Part shown: positions 13,771 through 22,969 of the stretch, piece after piece | Position numbering within the stretch: position 1 is the stretch's first letter | Layout of the letters: every line of letters begins with the position of its first letter | Origin: UBA8437 sp003445035 | GTDB lineage: Bacteria > Planctomycetota > Planctomycetia > Planctomycetales > Planctomycetaceae | Length of the DNA: 28,789 bases | Direction: 5' to 3' | NCBI GenBank assembly: GCA_937901285.1 | Contig: CALCHI010000383.1 | Coordinates: 1-28,789, forward strand | The notes under the pieces: generated by a model | The model's input: the letters and a program-made list of their open reading frames with translations, nothing else | Databases searched by the model: none | Told to the model about the DNA's origin: nothing | Position numbers and translations under genes: made by a program

Positions 13771-15923
13771 GGCACAACCTCGATGCAGGCGATCGTGTCG
13801 TCGTTGCGGACGTAGACACAGCCCCACGCGTACGCGGGGTGCGCCCAGGTGGATCCGATCACGCGAGTCCGCGAGATCTCCTGGTAGCCCCTGGGCGAAA
13901 GTCGCACCATCAGAAGCTCTCCATCGGAGTTCAAAACCCCCGCGCGGTCCGTGTCGCCGAGCCACACCATCGTGGCCTGAGGATTTCTCCCCTTGGGTGT
14001 CATTCGGTTGCCGTCATCCCAGACCTTTTTTCCTGTCGACAGTTCAAAGCACGTCAATCCGTGCCGTTTGTCGAGCAGGTAGCCATGGTCGCCGCGATGG
14101 AGAGGCTGGCACATCAGGCTCCGGAGGTTGCGTCGGTCTTCCCATGCCAGGCTGGCGGTGGACAGTTTGTCGCCAAGCCGAAGGGCCTGGACACCTTCCC
14201 AATAATTGCTGACCACCACGATGCCTCGATGAAAGATTGGCATCGAGATCGACACGCCGTTGTGGACCTTGTACTCGTGCGACCACGACACCTTGCCGGT
14301 CAGAGGGTCGAGTCCGCGGACATGAGATGGTGTCCAGCAGACCAACTGGCGGCGCCCCGATTGCTGGATCATCAGTGGGGTGGCATAACCCAACGGGTCA
14401 GCGAGGCTTCGCCATTTCTCTTTGCCCGTGTGCCGGTCCAGGCCAAGAAAACAGCCATTGGGTTTGCCGCCGGCGTGGACGATCACGAGGTTGTCGACAA
14501 TGACCGGTGAGGCCGAAAAGCCCCACAGTGGGACCTCTGCCTTCTCCTGTTTGACCAGGTCGCGGCTCCAGATCACTTCGCCACTGTCGGCATTGAAACA
14601 GAACAGGTGGCCGACGGCGCCCAGCGCATAGACTCGATCTCCCACGACGGTGGGGGTTGTGCGGGGACCGTTACCATAGGACAGCCCGTTGTACGCAGCC
14701 GTGTAGCGGTGAACCCAAAGCTGCTTCCCCGATGCCGCATCCAGGCAAATCACCTCTTCGATGTCTGCCGGCTTTTTTGGCTTGGTGAGCGTGTAAATCC
14801 GGCCCGCCGACGCCGCAATCCCGGAATAGCCTCCTCCGATCGGTTGCCGCCACAATGTCCTGAGGCCGCCGACCGGCCATCGGGCGGGAAAACTTGGCCC
14901 CCTCCAGGTTCCATTTCCCCGAATTCCACGCCAGCGCGGCCAATCCTCGCCGCCGACGGCGACGAGTTGTTTTCGAGTGGGCTGATCCTTTGCCGACGCC
15001 GCGGTCATCGGGGCAACCGGATCTGCTGACGTGTCGATGCTGTCCCAACGTTGACGCAGGGCCGCCGGCACGTCCTTTGTCGGCGTCATCACAACCCGGA
15101 AGCCCATTACGTAATAGGTGCCCAGTGGATGTTCCGCGTAACGAAAGCTGCTTCGACAGTCACGGGCATCGCTGTACCAGCCGCCACCGCGGATCACCCG
15201 CGATGTCGCTGTTTTGGGGCCAAGAGGGTCTTTCGCCACGGTGCGGTCGTAGTAATCGACGTTATACCAGTCCAGGCACCATTCCCAGACGTTGCCGTGC
15301 ATGTCGTGCAGTCCGAACGCGTTGGCCGGGAATTGTCCCACGTTGGTTGTCCGGGCTCGGAACGTCCCGGTGAGGGCTCGATAAGGGTACTTCCCGTTGA
15401 AATTGGCCTGTTTAGAGGACAGAGAGTTGCCGAAGTGAAAGGCCGTGTCGGTGCCGCCCCGGCAGGCAAGTTCCCATTCGGCCTCGGTGGGCAAGCGATA
15501 GAAACGCCCGGCGAGTTTTTCGGTGGGCAGCGCCGACAACTTGCGGCAAAATTCCACGGCGTCGACAAAACGCACCTGTTCGGCGGGGAATGTCTTTGTG
15601 TCGAGCCCCTTGACGAGAGACTTTCCCGGGCCGTCGTTGGCGAAAAAGGAATGAGAGAATTTCATGATTCGCACGAATTCGCCCTGTGTCACTTCGTAGA
15701 CACCAATGTGAAAAGGACGAGTGATGCGAACGCGATGAGCAGGCTGCTCGTCGGCTCCGGCATCGCGGATGGACTTGCCCGCCCCCATCAGGAACTCGGC
15801 GGCCGCTATTGGTGCGAGTTTCATCCCGATCGAGTTGGTGACCACCTTCGGTGATTCGGCGTGAACAGGGGGCGACGCCATCAGGAGGGCCAGAGCCAGC
15901 ACAACCGTGGAGGATCGTGTCAT
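13758..15923 (-). CDS. SUMF1-domain / PQQ-like beta-propeller fusion, exported
   Basis: A 721-residue protein with a Sec signal (MTRSSTVVLALALLMASPPVHA). Residues about 25-280 are a SUMF1/FGE-sulfatase domain (NSIGMKLAPI, YEVTQGEF, YRLPTEAEWELACRGG, GLHDMHGNVWEWCLDWY, RVIRGGGWYSDARDC, MGFRVV). Residues about 330-721 are a PQQ-like propeller (DWPRWRGIRGNG, VICLDAASGKQLW, GLDRHTGKEKW). Of the two catalytic cysteines of formylglycine-generating enzyme (CxxxxC), the first is Ser251 and only Cys256 remains, so sulfatase maturation is unlikely. ATG 15923 has AGGTG six bases upstream; GTG 15932 is an alternative. It is last in a set with PSCyt1 and DUF1501 genes. Its substrate is unknown. Confidence 0.9.
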   Translation of the reverse strand: MTRSSTVVLALALLMASPPVHAESPKVVTNSIGMKLAPIAAAEFLMGAGKSIRDAGADEQPAHRVRITRPFHIGVYEVTQGEFVRIMKFSHSFFANDGPGKSLVKGLDTKTFPAEQVRFVDAVEFCRKLSALPTEKLAGRFYRLPTEAEWELACRGGTDTAFHFGNSLSSKQANFNGKYPYRALTGTFRARTTNVGQFPANAFGLHDMHGNVWEWCLDWYNVDYYDRTVAKDPLGPKTATSRVIRGGGWYSDARDCRSSFRYAEHPLGTYYVMGFRVVMTPTKDVPAALRQRWDSIDTSADPVAPMTAASAKDQPTRKQLVAVGGEDWPRWRGIRGNGTWRGPSFPARWPVGGLRTLWRQPIGGGYSGIAASAGRIYTLTKPKKPADIEEVICLDAASGKQLWVHRYTAAYNGLSYGNGPRTTPTVVGDRVYALGAVGHLFCFNADSGEVIWSRDLVKQEKAEVPLWGFSASPVIVDNLVIVHAGGKPNGCFLGLDRHTGKEKWRSLADPLGYATPLMIQQSGRRQLVCWTPSHVRGLDPLTGKVSWSHEYKVHNGVSISMPIFHRGIVVVSNYWEGVQALRLGDKLSTASLAWEDRRNLRSLMCQPLHRGDHGYLLDKRHGLTCFELSTGKKVWDDGNRMTPKGRNPQATMVWLGDTDRAGVLNSDGELLMVRLSPRGYQEISRTRVIGSTWAHPAYAWGCVYVRNDDTIACIEVVPARR

Positions 15924-15978
15924 CGGAAACACCTGTTTGAGATAGGCTGGGCCGGAATGGGCGTCGTCCGGAGACGTT

Positions 15979-17469
15979 TCAGGCGAGCAATGGCCTGACT
16001 ACGTTGCCGTGGACGTCGGTGAGCCGGAAGTCGCGCCCCTGGAAACGGTGGGTCAACTTCTCGTGGTCAATGCCCAGGCAATGCAGGATCGTCGCATTCA
16101 GATCGTGGACGTGAACCGGGTTTTCAACGATGTTGTAACAGAAGTCGTCGGTCTTGCCGTAAACGATTCCGGGGCGGATACCGCCGCCGGCCATCCAGAT
16201 CGAAAAACACCGCGGGTGATGATCACGACCGTAATTGGTACGGGTCAATTTTCCCTGGCAGTAAATTGTGCGGCCAAACTCTCCACCCCACACCACCAGG
16301 GTGTCGTCGAGCATGCCCCTTTGTTTGAGATCTTTGACCAGCGCGGCGGCGGGTTGGTCAATGTCACGGGCCATCATGGGCAGGTCCCGCGGCAGGGTAC
16401 CGTGCTGATCCCAGCCGCGAATGAATACCTGGATGAAACGGACATCCCTCTCGGCAAGTCGTCGTGCGAGGAGGCAATTTGCAGCGAATGTGCCGGGCTT
16501 GCCGACATCAGGGCCATAGAGATCCAGGATGTGTTGGGGCTCGTCGGACAGATCGGTCAATTCGGGAACCGAGGTCTGCATGCGGTAGGCCATTTCGTAC
16601 TGAGAGATCCTCGCCTCAATTTCCGGGTCGCCGACCACCCGGAATTGTTGCCGGTTGAGCTGCGCCAGCGAATCGAGCATTTTCCGGCGCGTGGCCGAAC
16701 TGACACCTGCCGGGTTTGAGAGGTACAGCACCGGGTCGCCACTGGATCTCAACGCGACACCCTGGTGGCGTGAAGGGAGGAACCCGGCACCCCAAAGACG
16801 GGTGTACAGTGCCTGAGCGTCCCGCTTGGCACTCCAGGTCGAATGCAGGACTACGAATCCGGGCAGGTTCTGATTAACACGGCCCAGTCCATACGAGAGC
16901 CACGCACCCATGCTCGGCCGGCCGGGCTGCTGGGCGCCGGTCTGGATATAGGTGATTGCCGGGTCGTGGTTGATGGCTTCGGTGTGGATGGTTCTCACCA
17001 ACGCCATCTCGTCGGCGATGGTGCCAACGTGTGGCAGGAGTTCGCTAATTTCGGTGCCCGACCGTCCCCGTTTGTGGAATTTGTAGATCGAAGGAGCAAT
17101 CGGGAACCGCTTCTGTTTTGAGGTCATCGTGGTCAACCGCTGACCCTTCCGAACCGATTCGGGAAGGTCCTTGTCGTAGAACGCCTGCATCTTTGGTTTG
17201 GGGTCCAGCAGGTCGATCTGCGACGGCGCACCGGACATGAACAGGTAGATCACCCGCTTGGCGGTCGGCCGAAAGTGGGTGGTCCCCATGACGCCGATGT
17301 CGTGTGCGGGCAACGACGGCGCGGAACGGGCAGGGACGGCTGTGGCCGCCTCGTCGGCCAACAACGTCGCCAGTGCGGCCGTGCCGATTCCACAGCTAGA
17401 GCGGCCGAAAAAATGACGCCGGGTCACAGACAACGCGTCCGGAGTCGGAGTGATATTCGGTTGGGACAT
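15979..17469 (-). CDS. DUF1501 Tat-exported protein
   Basis: A 496-residue DUF1501 protein with a Tat signal: Arg17-Arg18 in SVTRRHFFGRSS, then a short hydrophobic run ending in LADEAATAVPA. Blocks: VIYLFMSGAPSQIDLLDPKP, GTEISELLPHVG, LVVWGGEFGRT, YGRDHHPRCFSIWMAGGG, IDHEKLTHRFQGRDFRLTDV. ATG 17469 (MSQPN) was chosen; the frame extends to GTG 17496. It starts 48 bp after the PSCyt1-DUF1549-DUF1553 gene and ends 55 bp before the SUMF1-PQQ gene, so the three form a probable operon. Its blocks differ from those of the DUF1501 gene ending at 13735, so this is not a recent duplicate. Confidence 0.94.
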   Translation of the reverse strand: MSQPNITPTPDALSVTRRHFFGRSSCGIGTAALATLLADEAATAVPARSAPSLPAHDIGVMGTTHFRPTAKRVIYLFMSGAPSQIDLLDPKPKMQAFYDKDLPESVRKGQRLTTMTSKQKRFPIAPSIYKFHKRGRSGTEISELLPHVGTIADEMALVRTIHTEAINHDPAITYIQTGAQQPGRPSMGAWLSYGLGRVNQNLPGFVVLHSTWSAKRDAQALYTRLWGAGFLPSRHQGVALRSSGDPVLYLSNPAGVSSATRRKMLDSLAQLNRQQFRVVGDPEIEARISQYEMAYRMQTSVPELTDLSDEPQHILDLYGPDVGKPGTFAANCLLARRLAERDVRFIQVFIRGWDQHGTLPRDLPMMARDIDQPAAALVKDLKQRGMLDDTLVVWGGEFGRTIYCQGKLTRTNYGRDHHPRCFSIWMAGGGIRPGIVYGKTDDFCYNIVENPVHVHDLNATILHCLGIDHEKLTHRFQGRDFRLTDVHGNVVRPLLA

Positions 17470-17517
17470 GACGTGTCTCGTTGTCCGGATGGTCACAACA
17501 GGGAAACGTGGGGGCAG

Positions 17518-20500
17518 TCAGTTCTTGGTGATGGCCTCGTCGAGATTCAGCAGCAGGTTCGCAACAACGGTCCACGCGGCGTATTCGGCGGGATCAATCG
17601 ATGGAAGTCGCGGAGCTTCACCGACGGCCAGCATCGCTTTGGCCGCCTTGGGGTCGGATCGGTATTCACGAAGATGGCTTGCCAAAGATTCAGACAGGAT
17701 CGCCGTTTCCTGAGGTGTTGGAACACGTGAGGTCACCATGCGAAATCCTCGGATCAACCGCTGCTTGTCCGTGCCGGGCTCGCTCAACAATCTCTCAGCG
17801 AGTCCGCGAGCGCATTCGACAAACTGAACGTCGTTGAGCAGCAGCAACGCCTGGAGCGGGGTATTGGTACGTGCCCGCCGAACGCTACAGGCTTCGCGGG
17901 ATGGAGCGTCGAAGGTCAACATTGTTGGTGGGGCCGCCGTGCGTTTCCAGAATGTGTACAGGCTGCGACGGAAGAGGTTCGAACCGTGGTCCTGTACGAA
18001 TCGCACTGTGTTGCTGCCCGAATAACCGACCGCACGCCACAATCCGGAAGGTTGATAGGGTTTCACGCCTTTTCCACCGGGTTGTTCGACGAGATGACCA
18101 CCCACTGCGAGGGCCGTGTCGCGGAGTACTTCCGCATCCAGTCGATACCGGGGCCCACGCCAGAGCATTCGGTTCTGCGGGTCAACCCGATGTCCCTCGG
18201 GATGGAACCGGGAGGACTGTCGGTACGCGGCGGATGTGACGATCAATTTCTGAAGCGACTTGATGTCCCATTCGGTACGGACAAATTCGGTCGCCAACCA
18301 GTCCAGCAGCCGGGGGTGAGAGGGCCATTCTCCCTGAGCCCCGAAATCCTCGGACGTTTTGACCAAACCGGTCCCGAAAAATTGTTGCCAGAAGCGGTTG
18401 ACGGTGACTCGAGCGGTCAGAGGGTGGTCTGAAGTCACAAGCCATTGGGCCATTCCCAGTCGGTTGGCCGGTGCGTCCTTGGGCAAAGGGGGCAGGGCGG
18501 ACGGAACGCCCGGCTGGACGGGCCGCGCCTTGTCGGGGATGTCGTACTGACCACGTTTCAGAACATAGGTCGCCCGGGGCTTGGGCATGTCCCGCATGAT
18601 CAGTGAAGACGCCAATTTCGTGTTGATCTCCGAAATTCGAGTCTCGGCGTCGCGGATAGTGGCCACGTGTGCTGCAAACGTACCCCGCGTCTGTTGACAC
18701 GCGTGGACAAGAAAGTGATTTCTCAACGTCGCCCTCTGTTTCGGGGTCCGCTTGCCATCGGGCGTCTTGGCTGCGCCCAACACCTGCTGGGGCAATCCCT
18801 TGCCGGAGGTTGCGATATGGTCCGTCCACGCGGCCAGTGAGGCGAAGAGTCGGGGCCCCTGTTGAGCCGAGGTGACAATGCCCGCGGTGTCCCACTGAAC
18901 CGTTCCGCCAAATTGCGTGAATGCCCAGCCACGGACTACATCGCCTGGCTTCAGACCGACGGCACTGGCCAGGACTTCAAGTCGAATCCATTCGCCGGCC
19001 TGTGGAAGATCACCTCGCCGCAAACGGCTGGGTGTTTTCACACGGCCCCAGGCAATCCGGTCCTCCCCCCAGAACGCTCGGTGGTCCCAGTTTCCACTGT
19101 GGAACTGAAGCATGATCTCCCTGGGCGGATTCGTCGGGTCAATGCGGACCCACGCAAAAAGGCTGTCGCCTGCGGCGACCTGCAGGCCCGGCGTGGCTTC
19201 CTCGAAGAAATGTTGCCCAAGCCCCCTGGCGGTGCGCAATGTGGATCGTTTTCCGCTGTGTGGTGGATGGGAAGGAGCCGTCACCCATTTCCAGCCTCCG
19301 CCGTCTCCGCTGGATTTCTGCTTGCCGCCCGGCGGGGTGTTGTCATCAATCCAGATCACCTCACGACGTTTCGGTGACGTCTTCTTCTTGGCAGGTCCGG
19401 GGTCTTTGTACTGGACTGTCGACAGGGCCGAGGCAATCCGTTTGCGGGCGGCGGCGATTCGGCGACGTTGCTGGTCGATGTCAGCTTGCTGGATGGCCGT
19501 GGGCACCTTGACCGAGGGGGGAGGCAGCAACGCGTTGCCGTCCATTGCGCGTTCGGTGAGGCTGTTGAAATATGCCAGGAACCGATAAAAGTCCTTCTGC
19601 GGGATGGGGTCGAACTTGTGTTCGTGACAGACAGCACAGCCCATCGTGAGGCCGAGCCAGACCGTGGAGGTGGTCTCCACGCGATCGACTCCATACTTGA
19701 ACCGATACTCGTCCGCGATTGCCCCACCTTCGCTGGTTGTGACGTTGCAACGATTGAAGCCGGTGGCCACCAACTGTGACACCGAGGGTTTCGGCAGCAG
19801 GTCGCCGGCGAGTTGTTCCACGGTGAACCGGTCGAAGGGCATGTTGGCGTTGAATGCCTCAACCACCCAGTCGCGATAGGGCCAGATCGAGCGTTCGTTG
19901 TCCAGATGCAGCCCGTGCGTGTCTCCGTAACGAGCCGCATCAAGCCAGATGCGTCCGGCGTGCTCACCAAATCGGATTGAACTCAGCAGCCTGTCGACCA
20001 GGCGTTGGTACGCCGCAGGACGAGTGTCCGAAAGAAAACGGTCAATGTCCCCGAGCGATGGGGGCAGTCCCGTCAGGTCAAGGGTGACACGCCGGATGAG
20101 TGTCTCACGTGAGGCTTCCGGAGAGGGGGCAAGCCCTTGCTCGTCCAGCCGGCCAAGGATGAACGCATCGATCGGGTTCGCTTGCCACCCCGGACGGCGG
20201 GACAGTGGTGGCGAAGGGCGAGTCGGAGGTTGAAAGGCCCAGTGGCCTTGCCAGGCCGCCCCCTGGTCAATCCATCGTTTCAGAAGGTCGATTTGGCCTG
20301 GCGTCAGTGTCTTTCCGCTGTCACGCGGTGGCATTCTCTCGTCAGCATCGGGGGACAGAATCCGGTGCACGACGGCACTCTTGCTCGACGAGCCGGCCGC
20401 AATCGCCGTATGGCCTGACTCCAACCGGAGACCAACGACGTTTTCGAGATCGAGGCGAAATCCAGCCTGTCTCTGGTTGCCGTCAGGTCCGTGGCACTTG

Positions 20501-20664
20501 TAGCAGTTGTCGGCCAGGATCGGACGAATGTCACGGTTGTAATCCACCATGCCAGGCTCGGCGGCGGAGACGCCCTGGAAGGCAGCAGGAGGAGTGATCC
20601 ACAGCAGCGCAAAGAACCACAATTTGAAGTCTGGCGAACTGGTAGGCAAGGCGATGTACTCCAT
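17518..20664 (-). CDS. PSCyt1-DUF1549-LamG-like insert-DUF1553 protein, heme-binding, exported
   Basis: A 1048-residue protein. After an N-terminal hydrophobic signal (FKLWFFALLWITPPAAF), a planctomycete cytochrome c head reads YNRDIRPILADNCYKCHGPDG, with heme motif CYKCH at 54-58 and ERMPPRDSGKTLTPGQI further on. DUF1549 follows (NPIDAFILGRLDEQGL, DLTGLPPS), with a second CxxCH, CAVCH, at 343-347. A non-DUF insert then runs from about IWIDDNTPPGG to WDTAGIV, looking like a jelly-roll binding domain (EIMLQFHSGNWDHRAFWGE). DUF1553 ends the protein (TARVTVNRFWQQFFGTGL, YRLDAEVLRDTAL). ATG 20664 has GGAAGGGA just upstream. It is first in the three-gene set and divergent from the TonB receptor. 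Periplasmic electron transfer is inferred, not shown. Confidence 0.92.
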   Translation of the reverse strand: MEYIALPTSSPDFKLWFFALLWITPPAAFQGVSAAEPGMVDYNRDIRPILADNCYKCHGPDGNQRQAGFRLDLENVVGLRLESGHTAIAAGSSSKSAVVHRILSPDADERMPPRDSGKTLTPGQIDLLKRWIDQGAAWQGHWAFQPPTRPSPPLSRRPGWQANPIDAFILGRLDEQGLAPSPEASRETLIRRVTLDLTGLPPSLGDIDRFLSDTRPAAYQRLVDRLLSSIRFGEHAGRIWLDAARYGDTHGLHLDNERSIWPYRDWVVEAFNANMPFDRFTVEQLAGDLLPKPSVSQLVATGFNRCNVTTSEGGAIADEYRFKYGVDRVETTSTVWLGLTMGCAVCHEHKFDPIPQKDFYRFLAYFNSLTERAMDGNALLPPPSVKVPTAIQQADIDQQRRRIAAARKRIASALSTVQYKDPGPAKKKTSPKRREVIWIDDNTPPGGKQKSSGDGGGWKWVTAPSHPPHSGKRSTLRTARGLGQHFFEEATPGLQVAAGDSLFAWVRIDPTNPPREIMLQFHSGNWDHRAFWGEDRIAWGRVKTPSRLRRGDLPQAGEWIRLEVLASAVGLKPGDVVRGWAFTQFGGTVQWDTAGIVTSAQQGPRLFASLAAWTDHIATSGKGLPQQVLGAAKTPDGKRTPKQRATLRNHFLVHACQQTRGTFAAHVATIRDAETRISEINTKLASSLIMRDMPKPRATYVLKRGQYDIPDKARPVQPGVPSALPPLPKDAPANRLGMAQWLVTSDHPLTARVTVNRFWQQFFGTGLVKTSEDFGAQGEWPSHPRLLDWLATEFVRTEWDIKSLQKLIVTSAAYRQSSRFHPEGHRVDPQNRMLWRGPRYRLDAEVLRDTALAVGGHLVEQPGGKGVKPYQPSGLWRAVGYSGSNTVRFVQDHGSNLFRRSLYTFWKRTAAPPTMLTFDAPSREACSVRRARTNTPLQALLLLNDVQFVECARGLAERLLSEPGTDKQRLIRGFRMVTSRVPTPQETAILSESLASHLREYRSDPKAAKAMLAVGEAPRLPSIDPAEYAAWTVVANLLLNLDEAITKN

Positions 20665-20712
20665 TCCCTTCCGGCTAAAAAGACAGGTCCTGCCGACGCA
20701 TCGTGGCATTCC

Positions 20713-20730
20713 CGTTTCGCATGGTAAACG
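20713..20730. promoter_or_regulatory. Short inverted repeat in divergent promoter region
   Basis: CGTTT at 20713-20717 and AAACG at 20726-20730 form a 5 bp inverted repeat with an 8-base spacer. It sits in the 157 bp between the PSCyt1 gene and the TonB receptor gene, where an operator serving both would be expected. No convincing -35/-10 pair was found around it. A chance repeat is possible. Confidence 0.22.
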
Positions 20731-20821
20731 ATGGACTTCCCCTCAATAAAGGGCTGTCAGCCGACGTTGGAGGATGCCGATAGTTGTTAGAGAGGATGTG
20801 CGTCTGCGACGGAGGGATTCG

Positions 20822-22969
20822 ATGCGACTTGGGCAGGAGGCCATGGTCTTGCTGCTACTAGGTGTCGTCGTCGCTCCCGCCACGGTCAGCGGACAGGAAG
20901 AGCCTCCGGTGCTACCGGAAACAAGGGTTCTCGGAACTCCGTTGCCCGCCAACTCATCCCGTTTTTCGGGATCGGGATTCGATCGTGCGACGGGTGCCCT
21001 GCGATCCAATCGGTCGCCTGAAAATGACCCAAGGCACACCTCGGTACTAGACCGCGAGGCGTTGCGCCGCCGGCAGCCGCTGGACATGGTCCAGGCCGTT
21101 GAACGCGAAGTGGGCGTCCTGGTGCAACGCACAGGGCGAGGGCAGGCCTCCCCTTTCCTCCGAGGGCTCACTGGACCACAGACAGTCCTGCTGATTGACG
21201 GCATCCGGCTCAACAACGGAATTTTCCGTCTTGGGCCCAATCAGTACTTCAACACAATCGATCCCGGGCAAGTAGATCACGTCGAGGTTGTCAGGGGGCC
21301 CCAGTCGGTGCTGTGGGGGTCGGATGCACTTGGCGGTGCTATCAACGTGGTCACCCGCCGTGCCGACCGTGTGCTCAACGGTGTGCTCGATGACCGTGGG
21401 TTTCTTCTGACCCAGCGATTCCGATCGGCGGACCTCGCCTCTTACACGCGAGTCGGTTTTGAAGCTTCTGCCGGCGACGGAGGCATCTGGGGTGGGGCGA
21501 GTTATCTGAACGTCAACGATCTGGATCGCGGAGGATCACTGGGCCGACAACCAATGACCAGCTACAGCCAGTATGCGGGTGATGTCCGCTACGACCTTCC
21601 GCTGGGTCCCGATGGTGCACTGACAGTCGCGCTGGTCCACTTTGAACAGATGGATGTCCCGAGATCGGACAAGTTCCCCGGAGAGCAAAGGTTCTTCGAT
21701 CCTCAACAACGCAACCTGGCGTACATCCGGTGGCAAGGACTACTCGACGACGGGCCGTTCGACGCCTTTGTCGCCACTCTGAGTTACCAGAGAACCAAGG
21801 AGGGCACAAATCGTCGCAAACCCCCGAATAGCACGTTTGAAGACCGATCGGAGTTTGATGTCGATACCGTGGGCCTCAGCCTCCTGCTGGCGTCCGATCT
21901 CGGGGAATGGGGCAAACTGAGCGTGGGAGGCGACGGTTACCATGACGACGTCGATGCGTTCAACCATCGCGTCGATCTGCTCGCCGGTGGTGCGGTTGCC
22001 GGACTCCCGCAATTTCCTCCCGATAGCTACTACTCGCGATTCGGAACGTTCCTGGAATGGGAATGGCCCGTTATCGAACGGCTGACCGTTGTCAGCGGAG
22101 TGAGATATTCGCACATCGAAGCCGGGGCGACAGTGGGAGTGTTCGATCCATCCGACCCCGCATTCCCGAACGTCGAACCGCAGGATACGCCAATTGGTCC
22201 GAGCTACCAGGCCTGGACCGGATCGGGAGGCCTGGTCTTTGAGCTGAATCCGCACTGGCGGGTCACCGGAACGCTTTCCGAGGGGTTTCGTGCGCCTCTG
22301 CTGGATGAATTGACCTCGTACTCCGACAACGTCAACGAGGGTGTCGACCTGCCCACCACGGGTCTGAATCCCGAGCACGCTGTCAGCCACGATGTTGGTT
22401 TGCGATGGGATCTGGACCGTTTCCGCGGCCAAGTGTCCTATTACTGGATGGTGATCGATGGGTTGATCGAACGAGAACTGGTCGGGACCGACCCGGTGTC
22501 GGGGGTGGATTTCTTCCAGCGTCGCAATGTTGCCAGGGCCGACATCGACGGGGTGGAACTCGACGGATCGTGGGCTCTTGATGACGAGTGGACGGCCTAT
22601 GGGAATTTCTGGTACACGCTCGGACGGAATCGCACTGATTCGGAACCGGTGAGCAGGATTCCCCCAGCCCAGGGCGTTTTCGGATTGCGGTGGCGGGAAT
22701 TGGACGGTGCCGACTGGCTGGACGTCTTCTGCTGGTTGGCCGCCCGCCAGGATCGGCTCAGCAGTCGCGATATCCGTGATTCTCGGATTCCGACCGGAGG
22801 AACTCCTGGTTACGGAATCGTTACGGCCCGCTATGGGTGGCAAATGACGGCGAACCAGTCGCTCGTGCTCGGTGTCGAGAACCTCCTGGACCACCCTTAC
22901 CGAGTACACGGGTCAGGCGTCGACGGGGCGGGAATCTCCGCGACGATCGGCTACGAGTTGCGCCACTAG
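20822..22969 (+). CDS. TonB-dependent outer-membrane receptor
   Basis: A 715-residue receptor with a signal peptide (VLLLLGVVVAPATVSGQ). A TonB-box-like LPETRVLGTPL follows, then a plug domain at about 70-170 (PLDMVQAVEREVGVLVQRTG, GQASPFLRGLTGPQTVLLIDG, VEVVRGPQSVLWGSDALGGAINVVTRR), then a long beta-barrel with alternating aromatic strands ending in ISATIGYELRH. Length and layout fit BtuB/CirA-type receptors without a carboxypeptidase-regulatory head. It imports a scarce ligand using the TonB-ExbBD system, but the ligand cannot be read. ATG 20822 has GGAGGG five bases upstream; the frame also opens at 20774. The gene is divergent from the three-gene PSCyt1 set, suggesting shared control. Confidence 0.93.
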   Translation: MRLGQEAMVLLLLGVVVAPATVSGQEEPPVLPETRVLGTPLPANSSRFSGSGFDRATGALRSNRSPENDPRHTSVLDREALRRRQPLDMVQAVEREVGVLVQRTGRGQASPFLRGLTGPQTVLLIDGIRLNNGIFRLGPNQYFNTIDPGQVDHVEVVRGPQSVLWGSDALGGAINVVTRRADRVLNGVLDDRGFLLTQRFRSADLASYTRVGFEASAGDGGIWGGASYLNVNDLDRGGSLGRQPMTSYSQYAGDVRYDLPLGPDGALTVALVHFEQMDVPRSDKFPGEQRFFDPQQRNLAYIRWQGLLDDGPFDAFVATLSYQRTKEGTNRRKPPNSTFEDRSEFDVDTVGLSLLLASDLGEWGKLSVGGDGYHDDVDAFNHRVDLLAGGAVAGLPQFPPDSYYSRFGTFLEWEWPVIERLTVVSGVRYSHIEAGATVGVFDPSDPAFPNVEPQDTPIGPSYQAWTGSGGLVFELNPHWRVTGTLSEGFRAPLLDELTSYSDNVNEGVDLPTTGLNPEHAVSHDVGLRWDLDRFRGQVSYYWMVIDGLIERELVGTDPVSGVDFFQRRNVARADIDGVELDGSWALDDEWTAYGNFWYTLGRNRTDSEPVSRIPPAQGVFGLRWRELDGADWLDVFCWLAARQDRLSSRDIRDSRIPTGGTPGYGIVTARYGWQMTANQSLVLGVENLLDHPYRVHGSGVDGAGISATIGYELRH

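Noticed and set aside
13695..14510. A 271-codon plus-strand open frame after the DUF1501 gene
   Set aside because: It starts inside DUF1501 and runs antisense through the propeller of the SUMF1-PQQ gene; no domain.
21740..22909. A 389-codon minus-strand open frame
   Set aside because: It is antisense to the TonB receptor barrel and has no signal or family pattern.
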